Shown here: one piece after another, positions 25,803 through 34,579 of the stretch | Layout of the letters: every line of letters starts with the position of its first letter | How positions within the stretch are numbered: the first letter of the stretch is position 1 | Assembly: GCA_900769945.1 (NCBI GenBank) | Contig: CAAGIO010000019.1 | Coordinates: forward strand, 1 to 64,000 | Source of the DNA: Bacteroidales bacterium | GTDB taxonomy: Bacteria; Bacteroidota; Bacteroidia; Bacteroidales; F082 | DNA: 64,000 bases | Direction: 5' to 3' | Notes under the pieces: generated by a model | Databases searched by the model: none | Told to the model about the DNA's origin: nothing | The model's input: the letters and a program-made list of their open reading frames with translations, nothing else | Position numbers and translations under genes: made by a program

Positions 25803-27009
25803 GCGTTCTTTCGATGTGGAAGTCAACCTGCCGGGAAGCAAGAGTGAGAGCAATCGCGCCCTGATGATATGTTATTACGGTGGCTTCTCACCTGAAATAC
25901 AGTGTCTTTCCCATGCTGATGACACCGTGCTTCTTCAGAAAGTGCTGTCCGGTCTGAAGTGCGGGACGTCTGTCATCGATTGTGGTAACGCCGGCTCCGT
26001 CTGCAGGTTCGTCCTCACCGCTCTCGCTATGCGTGACACTGACACTCTCCTGACGGGAAGCGAACGTATGTTCAAACGCCCTATAGGTGGCTTAGTCAAG
26101 GTGCTGATGTCGCTTGGCTCGGATATATCTTATTGTAAGTCAGAGGGTTTTCTGCCTCTCTCTGTAAGAGGAGGAACACTCAGAGGAGGCGAGGTGTCTG
26201 TTGACGTGAGCGAGAGTTCACAGTTCGTCTCTTCCATAATGCTCGCCGCACCAATGCTCAACGGTGGGCTAAAGATTCATCTTGAAGGCCTAATATCTTC
26301 CCTACCTTATATTGATATGACCGCTGAAGTGATGCGCAGATACGGCGCAAAGGTTGAACGTGTGGGAAGAGAGGTCGTTGTTCATGGTGAGCCATATACA
26401 AACTGCCGTTATTCCGTTGAGCCTGACTGGAGTGCGGCGTCTTATTGGTTCGAGGCGGTGGCTCTCAGCAGGGGAGGACGGGCGTTGTTGAAGAACCTTG
26501 ACACTGACACTTCCCAAGGTGACTCGGTGTTGACGGACATCTTCAGTGGTCTCGGAGTGAGTAGCAGGATGTGTGAAGGCGGCCTGCTGATAGAAAACAA
26601 CGGCGCACCACTTGATTCTGTCTTCCGTTTTGATTTCTCTGATAATCCTGACTTGTTCCCTGCCGTTGCTGTTACCTGCGCGGGGTTGCAGGTGGAGGCG
26701 GTGTTTGAAGGGCTGCGAAACCTTTCAATAAAGGAGTCGGACAGGACCACGGTGATGATGGAGGAGCTGTCAAAGATTGGGGTGGAGATGGAGCGTTGTT
26801 CTGCCGATAGGCTGATTATCAAACCTCTCAGCTCTTTGCCTTATTTCACTGACGAAAGAGCTGTTGTCTTCGACTCCCATGATGACCACCGTATCGCAAT
26901 GGCGTTGGCTCCTCTGTCGTTGAAGATAGGTTCCGTTGAGATAACGAATGCTGAAGCCGTATCAAAGTCTTATCCCGACTATTTTGATGAGTTAAGCAAG
27001 CTCGTCTAA
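25783..27009 (+). CDS. aroA: 3-phosphoshikimate 1-carboxyvinyltransferase (EPSP synthase)
   Basis: A 408-residue enzyme adding the enolpyruvyl group of PEP to shikimate-3-phosphate. Seen: the N-terminal PGSKSESNRALMI with the PEP-binding Lys, DCGNAGSVCRFVLTALAM, SSQFVSSIMLAAP, FDFSDNPDLFPAVAVTCAG with the catalytic Asp, and HDDHRIAMALAPLSL. The NAGSVCRF loop replaces the common NAGTAMRP: two differences in the glyphosate-sensitive loop, an oddity shared with other Bacteroidetes sequences as I recall. Starts inside aroB; its end overlaps the convergent Fe-S protein gene by 18 bases. Confidence 0.94.
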   Translation: MKVSVSKRSFDVEVNLPGSKSESNRALMICYYGGFSPEIQCLSHADDTVLLQKVLSGLKCGTSVIDCGNAGSVCRFVLTALAMRDTDTLLTGSERMFKRPIGGLVKVLMSLGSDISYCKSEGFLPLSVRGGTLRGGEVSVDVSESSQFVSSIMLAAPMLNGGLKIHLEGLISSLPYIDMTAEVMRRYGAKVERVGREVVVHGEPYTNCRYSVEPDWSAASYWFEAVALSRGGRALLKNLDTDTSQGDSVLTDIFSGLGVSSRMCEGGLLIENNGAPLDSVFRFDFSDNPDLFPAVAVTCAGLQVEAVFEGLRNLSIKESDRTTVMMEELSKIGVEMERCSADRLIIKPLSSLPYFTDERAVVFDSHDDHRIAMALAPLSLKIGSVEITNAEAVSKSYPDYFDELSKLV

Positions 27010-27732
27010 TTCCCAGCCTGCAGTGAGTACGTCGGCAATATGTATTGTCTTGACGGGGATGTTCTGTTTCCTTGCGTATGATTCGAGGTGCATGAGGCAA
27101 GACATGTCGTTAGTGATGATGTATTCTGCGCCGGCATCTATGGCATCTTTGAATTTCTGGTCGGCTAATGAAGAGGATATTGCCTCATGTTGAACGGAGA
27201 AGAGCCCGCTGCCAAAACCGCAGCACACCTCCGGTTTCTTGAGTTCTAACAGTTCAAGCCCGTTGACTTTCGACAGAAGCCGCTGTCCCTCGTCCTTAAG
27301 CCCAAGCTCGCTTGAAGACGAGCATGACTGCATATATACGGCTTTATGTGGGAAGACGGCACCGAAATAGTCTTTCCCTAAAACGTTGATGAGGAAGTCG
27401 GTGAGCTCGTAAATGTTGCTGACAAATCGTTTGTATTCGAGGTGTGAGGCGGTGTTGTAGAAGAGGTCCTTGTATCTTGTTTTGATGAAGCCCACGCAGG
27501 AGGCGTTGATGCCTACGACGGTATGCCCGGAGCTGATGTCGGTAAGCAGTTTGTTGCCGAGTTTTTTGGCCTCCTCGACATATCCGCTGTTATATGCGAA
27601 CTTGCCGCAGCATGTCTGTTCCGGATTGTATTCAATATCAATGTTTAATGATTTTAGAAGTTTGACAACGTTCATCGCGGTCAAAGGGTACATCTGGTCG
27701 ATGATGCAGGAGACAAAGAGTTCAACGGTCAT
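26992..27732 (-). CDS. LutA/YkgE-like (Fe-S)-binding protein with two CCG domains
   Basis: A 246-residue protein starting MTVELFVSCIIDQMYP. Two cysteine-rich CCG domains are visible: EQTCCGKFAYNSGY in the first half and EVCCGFGSGLFSV in the second, with the intervening MQSCSSSSELG. This is the layout of LutA (lactate oxidation) and of the CCG subunits of glycolate oxidase and heterodisulfide reductase. In lactate users LutA is encoded with LutB and LutC; neither is adjacent here, so a lactate role is unproven unless they lie elsewhere. The first in-frame ATG (27750) gives six extra residues unlike the family, so 27732 is preferred. It converges on aroA with an 18-base overlap. Confidence 0.8.
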   Translation of the reverse strand: MTVELFVSCIIDQMYPLTAMNVVKLLKSLNIDIEYNPEQTCCGKFAYNSGYVEEAKKLGNKLLTDISSGHTVVGINASCVGFIKTRYKDLFYNTASHLEYKRFVSNIYELTDFLINVLGKDYFGAVFPHKAVYMQSCSSSSELGLKDEGQRLLSKVNGLELLELKKPEVCCGFGSGLFSVQHEAISSSLADQKFKDAIDAGAEYIITNDMSCLMHLESYARKQNIPVKTIHIADVLTAGWELDELA

Positions 27733-27768
27733 GTTAATGATATTTTGCAATGATAAGGTTTCTAAGAG

Positions 27769-27836
27769 GAAGGTGTCCTAATATCGATACATCTAATATT
27801 TTCAGATAAGAGATGAAGAGAAAATAGGGCACCTTC
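27769..27836. terminator. long-loop inverted repeat between two minus-strand genes
   Basis: GAAGGTGTCCTA (27769-27780) is complementary to TAGGGCACCTTC (27825-27836) with one G-U pair, around a 44-base loop. It lies after the stop of the M3 peptidase gene and before the LutA-like gene, so it could end the peptidase transcript or act in the leader of the next. There is no good T-run on the minus strand, hence low confidence. Confidence 0.35.
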
Positions 27837-27856
27837 TTTATAATGTGATTATGGTT

Positions 27857-29974
27857 TTATTTTAGGCCATGACGTTTAAGGAAAGGCTCAGTGCTTGGTT
27901 CCTGGCCTCTGAATTTGATATACTGGACCATTCCGTCATCGTTGCCGCATTCTTGCAGGCAGTTGATTCTGAATGAGTTTGCGAGTTCTTTATTAAAGAT
28001 GTCGCCAGATTGTTTGAAATAGTCGAAGGCGTCGCTGTCGAGCACTGCTGCCCAGTAATACACATAGTATCCGGCGGCGTAGGAGCCGGCGAAGATATGA
28101 CCGAAATATGTGCTGCGGTAGCGTGGAGCTATTTCATTAATAAGTCCAATCTTGTCCATGGCGGCTTTTTCGAAGGCGTTGACGTCGATGTCCGATACTT
28201 CCGACATCTTGTGGTATTCCATGTCGAGGATGGCGGCGGCGAGGAACTCCACAGTGGCGAAGCCTTGGTTGAAGAGGCTGCTGTTCTTCATCTTAGCGAT
28301 GAGGCTGTCGGGCATAGGCTCGCCAGTCTGGTAGTGTTTAGCGAAGAGTCGTATCACAGAAGGCTCGTTAGCCCAGTTCTCCATAATCTGTGATGGGAGC
28401 TCCACGTAGTCGCGAGGGACGTTGCCGCAAGTCCTTGTGTACAGCCCGTCGGAGAAGAAGGCGTGGAGGCTGTGCCCGAACTCATGCCACATCGTCTCTG
28501 TCTCTTCCCATGAAAGAAGGGCAGGGCAGTCGGCTGTTGCAGGGGTGAAGTTCATGACGAGTTGCACGAGTGCCGGGATACGTTGTCCGTTGATGTCGTA
28601 GCCTTTTTCGCGGAAGGAGGTGCACCATGCGCCCGTGCCTTTGCTTGCGCGCGGATAGAAGTCGAGGTAAAGCAGTCCGAGGACGGAGCCGTCGTTGTCT
28701 CTCACCTCAAAGGTCTCAACGCCATTGAAATACACGGGGATGTCATGACGCTGGCTGAAGGTGATGCCGTAAAGCTTGTTGGCGGCGAGGAACATGCCGT
28801 CACGTACGTTGTCTATTGAGAGGTATGGCTTCAGCAGGTTCTCGTCGAAGTCGTATTTCTCCTTGCGCACCTTCTCGGCATAGTACCACCAGTCCCATGC
28901 CTCAAGCTTAATGCCGGCGTTCTCTTTGTCGGCTATGGCCTGCATCTCTGCCAGCTCGTCCTTTGCCACCTCAAGGGCGGGCACGAACAGCTCGTTGAGG
29001 AATTTGTCAACGTTGGCGGTGTTCTTCGCCATGTTGTCGGCGAGGACGAAAGAGGCATAGTCGTCGTATCCGAGGAGCTTGGCCTTCTGCACTCTAAGGT
29101 TCACAACCTCAGAGACGATGTCCTTGTTGTCATTAGCGTTGTCGTTGTTGGCGCGCATGGTGTATCCGCGGTACATCTTCTCGCGTAGTGCGCGGTTGTC
29201 GGCATATTGGAGGAAGGGTATAAGGCTTGGCTTTGCCGTGGTGAAGACGTATTTCCCGGGCATGCCTTTTTCGGCAGCCATCTCGGCGGCGGCATCGATG
29301 CTGCTTTGCGGAAGCCCTGACAAGTCGCTGGCGTCGTCAACGACCATCATGAAGGCGGCGTTCTCGGCAAGCATGTTCTGGTTGTACTGCAGGTTGAGGA
29401 GTGACAGCCGCTCGTTGATGCCGCGTAAAGTCTGCTGGTCTGCTTCGTTGAGACCCGCCCCCGACCTGATGAAATCGTCATAATATTTCTCCACGACCCT
29501 CTTCTGTTGCGCGTCGAGGCTCATGTTGTCACGGTTGTCGTAAACGTATTTTATCCTCTCAAAAAGCTCAGGCTTCATGGCGATGTCGTCACCATGGGCG
29601 GAAAGGAGAGGAGAGACTTCTTCTGCAATGTTAAGCATCTCCTCGTCGCTCATGCACTCCATGAGGTTGAAGAAGACGCCGCTGACCTTGTTGAGCATCT
29701 CACCCGCCTTGTCGAATGCCAATATTGTGTTCTCGAAAGTAGGAGCCGCGGTGTTGTTGCAGATGCTTTCAATCTCCGCCTTATGCTGGCGCATGCCCTC
29801 TTTGAAGGCCGGCATGTAATGCTCCGTCTTTATCTTGTCGAAAGCCGGCGCCTCGAATGGTGTCCCGTAATCGGAGAAGAACGGGTTTTGTTCGCTGCCC
29901 GCATTGTCGCCGCAGCAGCTGTATAGACCAATAATGCTCATTGTGATGATAATTAAAATGTTTTTAATAGTCAT
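27857..29974 (-). CDS. dcp: M3-family zinc peptidase (dipeptidyl carboxypeptidase/oligopeptidase), lipoprotein
   Basis: A 705-residue metallopeptidase that trims peptides, probably in the periplasm. The zinc site HEFGH is at residues 497-501 within WHEFGHSLHAFFSDG, and the downstream substrate region ELPSQIMENWANEP with the third ligand Glu follows. The N-terminus (ITMSIIGLYSC) is a lipoprotein signal with Cys20. The start at 29974 is preferred over upstream in-frame starts to 30160, because those would be upstream of the promoter box at 30001-30008 and would hide the signal peptide. Dcp and oligopeptidase A are too similar to separate by eye. Confidence 0.9.
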   Translation of the reverse strand: MTIKNILIIITMSIIGLYSCCGDNAGSEQNPFFSDYGTPFEAPAFDKIKTEHYMPAFKEGMRQHKAEIESICNNTAAPTFENTILAFDKAGEMLNKVSGVFFNLMECMSDEEMLNIAEEVSPLLSAHGDDIAMKPELFERIKYVYDNRDNMSLDAQQKRVVEKYYDDFIRSGAGLNEADQQTLRGINERLSLLNLQYNQNMLAENAAFMMVVDDASDLSGLPQSSIDAAAEMAAEKGMPGKYVFTTAKPSLIPFLQYADNRALREKMYRGYTMRANNDNANDNKDIVSEVVNLRVQKAKLLGYDDYASFVLADNMAKNTANVDKFLNELFVPALEVAKDELAEMQAIADKENAGIKLEAWDWWYYAEKVRKEKYDFDENLLKPYLSIDNVRDGMFLAANKLYGITFSQRHDIPVYFNGVETFEVRDNDGSVLGLLYLDFYPRASKGTGAWCTSFREKGYDINGQRIPALVQLVMNFTPATADCPALLSWEETETMWHEFGHSLHAFFSDGLYTRTCGNVPRDYVELPSQIMENWANEPSVIRLFAKHYQTGEPMPDSLIAKMKNSSLFNQGFATVEFLAAAILDMEYHKMSEVSDIDVNAFEKAAMDKIGLINEIAPRYRSTYFGHIFAGSYAAGYYVYYWAAVLDSDAFDYFKQSGDIFNKELANSFRINCLQECGNDDGMVQYIKFRGQEPSTEPFLKRHGLK

Positions 29975-30000
29975 AGTGATATGTGTTTTGTTATTTTTTG

Positions 30001-30008
30001 CAAAAGTA
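30001..30008 (-). promoter_or_regulatory. promoter -7 box of the M3 peptidase
   Basis: Minus strand TACTTTTG fits TAnnTTTG, 26 bases before the ATG at 29974. It forms a divergent promoter pair with the box at 30055-30062. Confidence 0.55.
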
Positions 30009-30054
30009 GTGCAAAATGTTGGAAAAAATACTTTTATTTTCAGAATAATATTTA

Positions 30055-30062
30055 TAAATTTG
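30055..30062 (+). promoter_or_regulatory. promoter -7 box of the glycogen operon
   Basis: TAAATTTG fits TAnnTTTG, 39 bases before the ATG at 30102 of the debranching enzyme. Confidence 0.55.
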
Positions 30063-30101
30063 CACATTCGTTTTTGAAAGTAAAACTTAATATGGATAAT
30101 C

Positions 30102-32111
30102 ATGGCATATATTTCTTTTGATAAACAGCAGCTGGTGAATCTTGAGTTTACTATGAACAAGGAGATTCTCCGGTCGAACAGGTCGGGGGCGTTCTATAAT
30201 ACCACTATAATAGGGTGTAACACAAGGAAATACCACGGTCTGCTCGTCGTTCCCCAGCCTCAGTTGGACAATAACAACCATGTGTTGTTGTCGTCTATTG
30301 ATGAGACCATCATAGCTAACAAGGAGGAGTTTCATCTTGGTGTCCATGAGTATAGGGACGGTACGGTGGCTCCGCGCGGGCATAAGTATCTGAGGGCGTT
30401 CACTGCCGAGCCTATCCCGAAGCTTGTGTTCCGTATTGGCAGCTCTGTCCTTTCAAAGGAGTATATCTTTGCTGAGAAGGAGCCGCGCATCCTGATACGA
30501 TACACTCTTGAGGAGGCCGCGCAGCCGATAAGGCTCAGGCTGATGCCATTCCTCGCCTTCCGCAATGTGCACATGCTTACCCATGAGAACTACGCTGCGA
30601 AGAGGAGGTATGTCCCCCTGAAGAACGGCGCCGCATGGCAGATGTATGACAACTACGACACTCTATGCTTCCAGATGTCCAAGTCGCCTGAATACACGCA
30701 CTGCCCTGACTGGTATAAAGATGTCTTCTATATCAGGGAGTTTGAGCGCGGATATGACGCGGTGGAAGACCTCTACGTCCCTGGGTTCTTTGAGGTGACG
30801 ATGAGTGCGGGAGAGAGCGTGGTGGTATCGGCAGGCCTTGAAGAGAAGACACCTTCCACTTTCAAGCATCAGTTTGAGAGCCAGATAGAACAGCGTATCC
30901 CACGCGACAGCTTCGTGCATTGCCTCCAGAACTCTGCGGAACAGTTTATTATTAAGGAGAAGAACGGCACACGTATGTTCGCCGGCTTCCCGTGGTTCGG
31001 CTCCTGCAGCCGCGACACCTTCCTCTCTCTGCCGGGTATCTGCCTCGCTAATGGCGATGAGAAGACGTTCAAAGAGATGCTCGAATACCTCATAAAAAGG
31101 ATGCAGGGCGCGTTCTTCCCACATAAATACTACCAGCAGAACCTCTACTATACCGCCGTTGACTCGCCCCTCTGGTTCTTCATGAACCTCCAGAAATATG
31201 AGTCGATGCTGAAAAAGAGCAGAAGACAGATATGGCGCGAGTATGGCGATGTGATGACAAGGATTCTCGACAGCTATATCGAAGGCACCGACTTCAATGT
31301 GAGGGCTTGCGAGAACGGACTCCTCTATGCCGGGAACGAGAACCTCGCCCTGACATGGATGAACGTGTTCTGTGACGGTAAGCCGTGGACCCCGCGCTAT
31401 GGCTTCGCCATCGAGGTCAATGCGCTGTGGTATAACGCGCTGCGCTATGGTGTGGAGCTGCTGAAGTGCGCCGACACCAAGAACCCTCACCTGAAGGTCT
31501 GGCAGGAGATGGCTGACAAGATAGAGACGTCGTTTGTTGAGACGTTCTATGATGAGGATAACGACAGCTTCTTCGACTTCGTCAACGAAAGGGAGAGGAA
31601 TGCCATGGTGCGTCCGAATATGATGATTGCGGGAGCGTTGCGCTACTCGCCACTGAAGGACACGCTGAAGAAGAGGATACTTGACATCACGCGTTCCGAG
31701 CTGCTGACAAGCAGGGGTCTGCGCTCGCTGTCGCCGAGAGACGAGAGCTATAAGGGCGTCACCATCGGCAACCATAAGGACAGGGAGCGTGCTTACCACA
31801 TGGGCACGGTGTTCCCGTGGCTCATCATGCCTTACACCGACTTGTGCGTGAGGCTCTACAGAAGCACCGCGCTGCCTTACCTGCAAGACATGTATGACGG
31901 CTTTGAGAACGCCATCTTCGAGAGCGGCATCGGGAGCATATCCGAGATTTACGACGGCAACCCGCCTCACGAGAGCAGAGGGTGTATCTCGCAGTCAACG
32001 AGCGTGGCAGCACTGCTATACCTTAAATATGTCATAGATATTATTAGGAAATACGGCGATGACTGCTTGTCACGCCTTGATACCGATAACAAAAAAATTA
32101 ATGCGTTATGA
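30102..32111 (+). CDS. amylo-alpha-1,6-glucosidase, GH133 glycogen debranching enzyme
   Basis: A 669-residue cytoplasmic enzyme that removes alpha-1,6 branch stubs of glycogen. The N-terminal GDE_N domain begins with NKEILRSNRSGAFYNTTIIGCNTRKYHGLLV, the motif by which these proteins bind glucan ends. The C-terminal (alpha/alpha)6 catalytic domain has AGFPWFGSCSRDTFLSLPG near residue 299, PRYGFAIEVNALWYNALRYG and, near the end, HMGTVFPWLIMPY. Length is typical of the bacterial/archaeal type. First gene of a four-gene glycogen operon; its stop overlaps the next start by four bases (ATGA). Confidence 0.92.
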   Translation: MAYISFDKQQLVNLEFTMNKEILRSNRSGAFYNTTIIGCNTRKYHGLLVVPQPQLDNNNHVLLSSIDETIIANKEEFHLGVHEYRDGTVAPRGHKYLRAFTAEPIPKLVFRIGSSVLSKEYIFAEKEPRILIRYTLEEAAQPIRLRLMPFLAFRNVHMLTHENYAAKRRYVPLKNGAAWQMYDNYDTLCFQMSKSPEYTHCPDWYKDVFYIREFERGYDAVEDLYVPGFFEVTMSAGESVVVSAGLEEKTPSTFKHQFESQIEQRIPRDSFVHCLQNSAEQFIIKEKNGTRMFAGFPWFGSCSRDTFLSLPGICLANGDEKTFKEMLEYLIKRMQGAFFPHKYYQQNLYYTAVDSPLWFFMNLQKYESMLKKSRRQIWREYGDVMTRILDSYIEGTDFNVRACENGLLYAGNENLALTWMNVFCDGKPWTPRYGFAIEVNALWYNALRYGVELLKCADTKNPHLKVWQEMADKIETSFVETFYDEDNDSFFDFVNERERNAMVRPNMMIAGALRYSPLKDTLKKRILDITRSELLTSRGLRSLSPRDESYKGVTIGNHKDRERAYHMGTVFPWLIMPYTDLCVRLYRSTALPYLQDMYDGFENAIFESGIGSISEIYDGNPPHESRGCISQSTSVAALLYLKYVIDIIRKYGDDCLSRLDTDNKKINAL

Positions 32112-33400
32112 GAGTCTTGATGTTCGGGTGGGAGTTCCCCCCACATATCACCGGCGGACTGGGGACAGCGTGCTTCGGCATGACAAAAGGTCTCGCTAAA
32201 AACGGTGTGGAGGTTCTTTTCGTGGTGCCTAAGGCTCATGGCGATGAGGACCAGTCAAGTGTGCGCCTGCTTAATGCGAGCGAGGTGACGGTCAATATCG
32301 ACCACGAGGCTGACAGGAGCTATTGGGACCGGGTGCAGTATATGGAGATAGGCTCTAACATCATCCCATACGTCGGGCCGGAACAATACTCGTCGATGGT
32401 GGAGGAGTACCGGCACGCTACCAAGGGATTCCATAGCTCGGTGTTCGCCCCACGCTACGAGTTCTCCGGTAAATACGGCGCTAACCTCATGGAGGAGGTC
32501 GCCCGCTATGCCCTCGTCGGCTCGTCTCTCGCCACAAAATACGACTTCGACATCATACATGCCCACGACTGGCTCACCTATTCCGCCGGCGTGGCCGCCA
32601 AAGAGACCACAGGCAAGCCCCTCGTGGTGCACATGCACGCCACCGAGTTCGACAGGTCCGGAGAGAATATTAACACCGACGTGTTCGCTATAGAGAAACG
32701 CGGCATGGAGATGGCCGACATGGTCATCACCGTCAGCGACTGGACAAAGAAGATTGTGGTTGAGAAGTACGGCATCAACCCTAATAAGATTGTCACCGTA
32801 CATAACGCCGTGGAACCGAGCGACAAGTCGTTGGACGAATATGAGCGCAGCGGATTGAAAAACAAAGTCGTGACCTTCCTCGGCAGGATAACATACCAGA
32901 AAGGACCGGAATACTTCGTGGAGGCAGCACATAAAATCCTTCAGGTTGACCCCGACATACACTTCGTCATGGCAGGCACCGGCGATATGCTGAACAAGAT
33001 GGTACGACGCGTCGCACAACTCAAGATGGGCGCAAACTTCCATTTCACCGGCTTCCTGAAAGGTAACGACGTGGACCAGATGTTCGCCATGACAGATGTG
33101 TTCGTAATGCCGTCAATATCAGAGCCTTTCGGCATAGTGCCCCTCGAAGCCATGCGCCTCAACGTACCCGTAGTGATTTCTAAACAGTCAGGAGTGTCCG
33201 AAGTGGTGAAACACGCCCTCAAAGTGGACTTCTGGGATATCAACGGTCTCGCCGACGCCATCTATGGACTGTGCAAATATAAGGCGGTAAGCGATATCTT
33301 CCGTAAAGAAGGCAAAGAAGAGGTGGATAACCTTAAATGGGAATACGCCTCCAAGAAAATTAAAGCCGTTTATAATAATGTATTGAGTAATAACGATTAA
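32108..33400 (+). CDS. glycosyltransferase family 4, glycogen-operon member
   Basis: A 430-residue GT-B glycosyltransferase. The N-terminus MLMFGWEFPPHITGGLGTA-like segment has the glycine-rich GGLG motif of glucan synthases. IIHAHDWLTYSAGVAAKETTGKPLVVHMHATEFDR is in the acceptor half. FLGRITYQKGPEYFVEAAHKIL and MPSISEPFGIVPLEAM (E-x7-E) are in the donor half. It resembles the GT4/GT5 proteins that sit with GH57 and debranching genes in Bacteroidetes. It may make or elongate alpha-glucan, but the true glycogen synthase of this operon is more likely the GT3 domain at 34580. Six bases separate it from the GH57 gene. Confidence 0.8.
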   Translation: MRVLMFGWEFPPHITGGLGTACFGMTKGLAKNGVEVLFVVPKAHGDEDQSSVRLLNASEVTVNIDHEADRSYWDRVQYMEIGSNIIPYVGPEQYSSMVEEYRHATKGFHSSVFAPRYEFSGKYGANLMEEVARYALVGSSLATKYDFDIIHAHDWLTYSAGVAAKETTGKPLVVHMHATEFDRSGENINTDVFAIEKRGMEMADMVITVSDWTKKIVVEKYGINPNKIVTVHNAVEPSDKSLDEYERSGLKNKVVTFLGRITYQKGPEYFVEAAHKILQVDPDIHFVMAGTGDMLNKMVRRVAQLKMGANFHFTGFLKGNDVDQMFAMTDVFVMPSISEPFGIVPLEAMRLNVPVVISKQSGVSEVVKHALKVDFWDINGLADAIYGLCKYKAVSDIFRKEGKEEVDNLKWEYASKKIKAVYNNVLSNND

Positions 33401-33406
33401 AAAACA

Positions 33407-34540
33407 ATGAATATGAGATCTGTTTGCTTCTGCTTCCAAGTGCACCAGCCATATAAACTCCGCACATACCGCTTCTTCGAGATTGGCAAACGCCACCAAT
33501 ACTACGACGATTATTTCAACCGTATCACTATGCAGCGCGTGGCAGAACACTGCTACCTCCCAATGAATAACCTCATGCTGAAGAAAATAAACCAACTCGG
33601 AGAAAGATTCAACTTCTCCATCTCTTTCTCCGGCATTGGACTGGAACTGATGCAGATGTTTGCCCCTCAGGCCTTGGAGAGCTTTAAAAACCTTGTCTCC
33701 ACCAGTAACGTCGAGGTGCTCGCCGAGACATACTCACACTCCATCTCATCTCTCATGAATAAACAGGCTTTTAAGATGGAAGTGAATGAACATAAGAACC
33801 TTATGAAGGAACTGTTCGGTGTCAGACCTAAGACTTTCCATAATACCGAGCTGATATATTCTAACGAGATAGGTGCCGACGTGGCTGAAATGGGTTATAA
33901 GATGATGATAACCGACGGCGCAAAACATATTCTCGGATGGAAAAGCCCTAACTACCTATATACCAACGCGATAAACCCGAAGCTGAAGATAATGCTGCGT
34001 AACTATAAGCTCAGCGACGTCATCGCCCTGAAGTTCGGAAAGGAGCCTGTCACCGTTGACGACTTTATTGGATGGCTTAACGCTATCCCCGCCGATGAGG
34101 ATGTGGTGAACATTTTCCTCGATTATGAGACCTTCGGAGAGTATAAAGATGCATCGACGGGTATCTTCGACTTTATGGACTACCTGCCTGACGCTATTTT
34201 GAAATATACTGACTTCCAAATAGTTACACCTTCGCAGATAATGAATCAGCTGCAACCTCTCGGAGTGTTCGACGCCCCAGTACCTCTCTCATGCCGCGAC
34301 GAGGAACGTGACGTCTCTACTTGGATGGGTAACGATATGCAGGACGACGCCCTCGCCTCCTTGTACTCCTGCTTCAAGAAAGTGAAGTCATCGAAAGACC
34401 CGGAGCTGAAGAGAGACTGGAGATGCCTGCAGTCAGCCGAATATTTCGCATCAATGTGTACCAAGAACCCTAACGGCACCCCTTATGACACCTATATTAA
34501 TTATATGAATATCTTAACAGACTTTAAAACACGAATTTAA
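33407..34540 (+). CDS. GH57 alpha-glucan-active glycoside hydrolase
   Basis: A 377-residue protein of the GH57 (beta/alpha)7 family. The conserved regions are visible: FQVHQPYKL (region 1), FSISFSGIGLELM (region 2), FHNTELIYSNEI with Glu148 as probable nucleophile (region 3), and FLDYETFGE with Asp239 as probable acid/base (region 4). GH57 includes alpha-amylases, 4-alpha-glucanotransferases and branching enzymes. This one is shorter than the characterised branching enzymes, which have an added C-terminal domain, so I keep the specificity open. No signal peptide, so it acts on intracellular glycogen. ATG codons at 33407 and 33413 are both plausible starts. Confidence 0.88.
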   Translation: MNMRSVCFCFQVHQPYKLRTYRFFEIGKRHQYYDDYFNRITMQRVAEHCYLPMNNLMLKKINQLGERFNFSISFSGIGLELMQMFAPQALESFKNLVSTSNVEVLAETYSHSISSLMNKQAFKMEVNEHKNLMKELFGVRPKTFHNTELIYSNEIGADVAEMGYKMMITDGAKHILGWKSPNYLYTNAINPKLKIMLRNYKLSDVIALKFGKEPVTVDDFIGWLNAIPADEDVVNIFLDYETFGEYKDASTGIFDFMDYLPDAILKYTDFQIVTPSQIMNQLQPLGVFDAPVPLSCRDEERDVSTWMGNDMQDDALASLYSCFKKVKSSKDPELKRDWRCLQSAEYFASMCTKNPNGTPYDTYINYMNILTDFKTRI

Positions 34541-34579
34541 TCATCGCATGCTCATACAACATGCAATAATGTAGAATAT

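Noticed and set aside
30663..31970. A 435-codon open frame on the minus strand, antisense to the debranching enzyme.
   Set aside because: The plus-strand frame has clear GH133 motifs and operon position. The antisense product is rich in His, Arg and Val with no domain, as expected of a shadow frame in this GC-balanced DNA.
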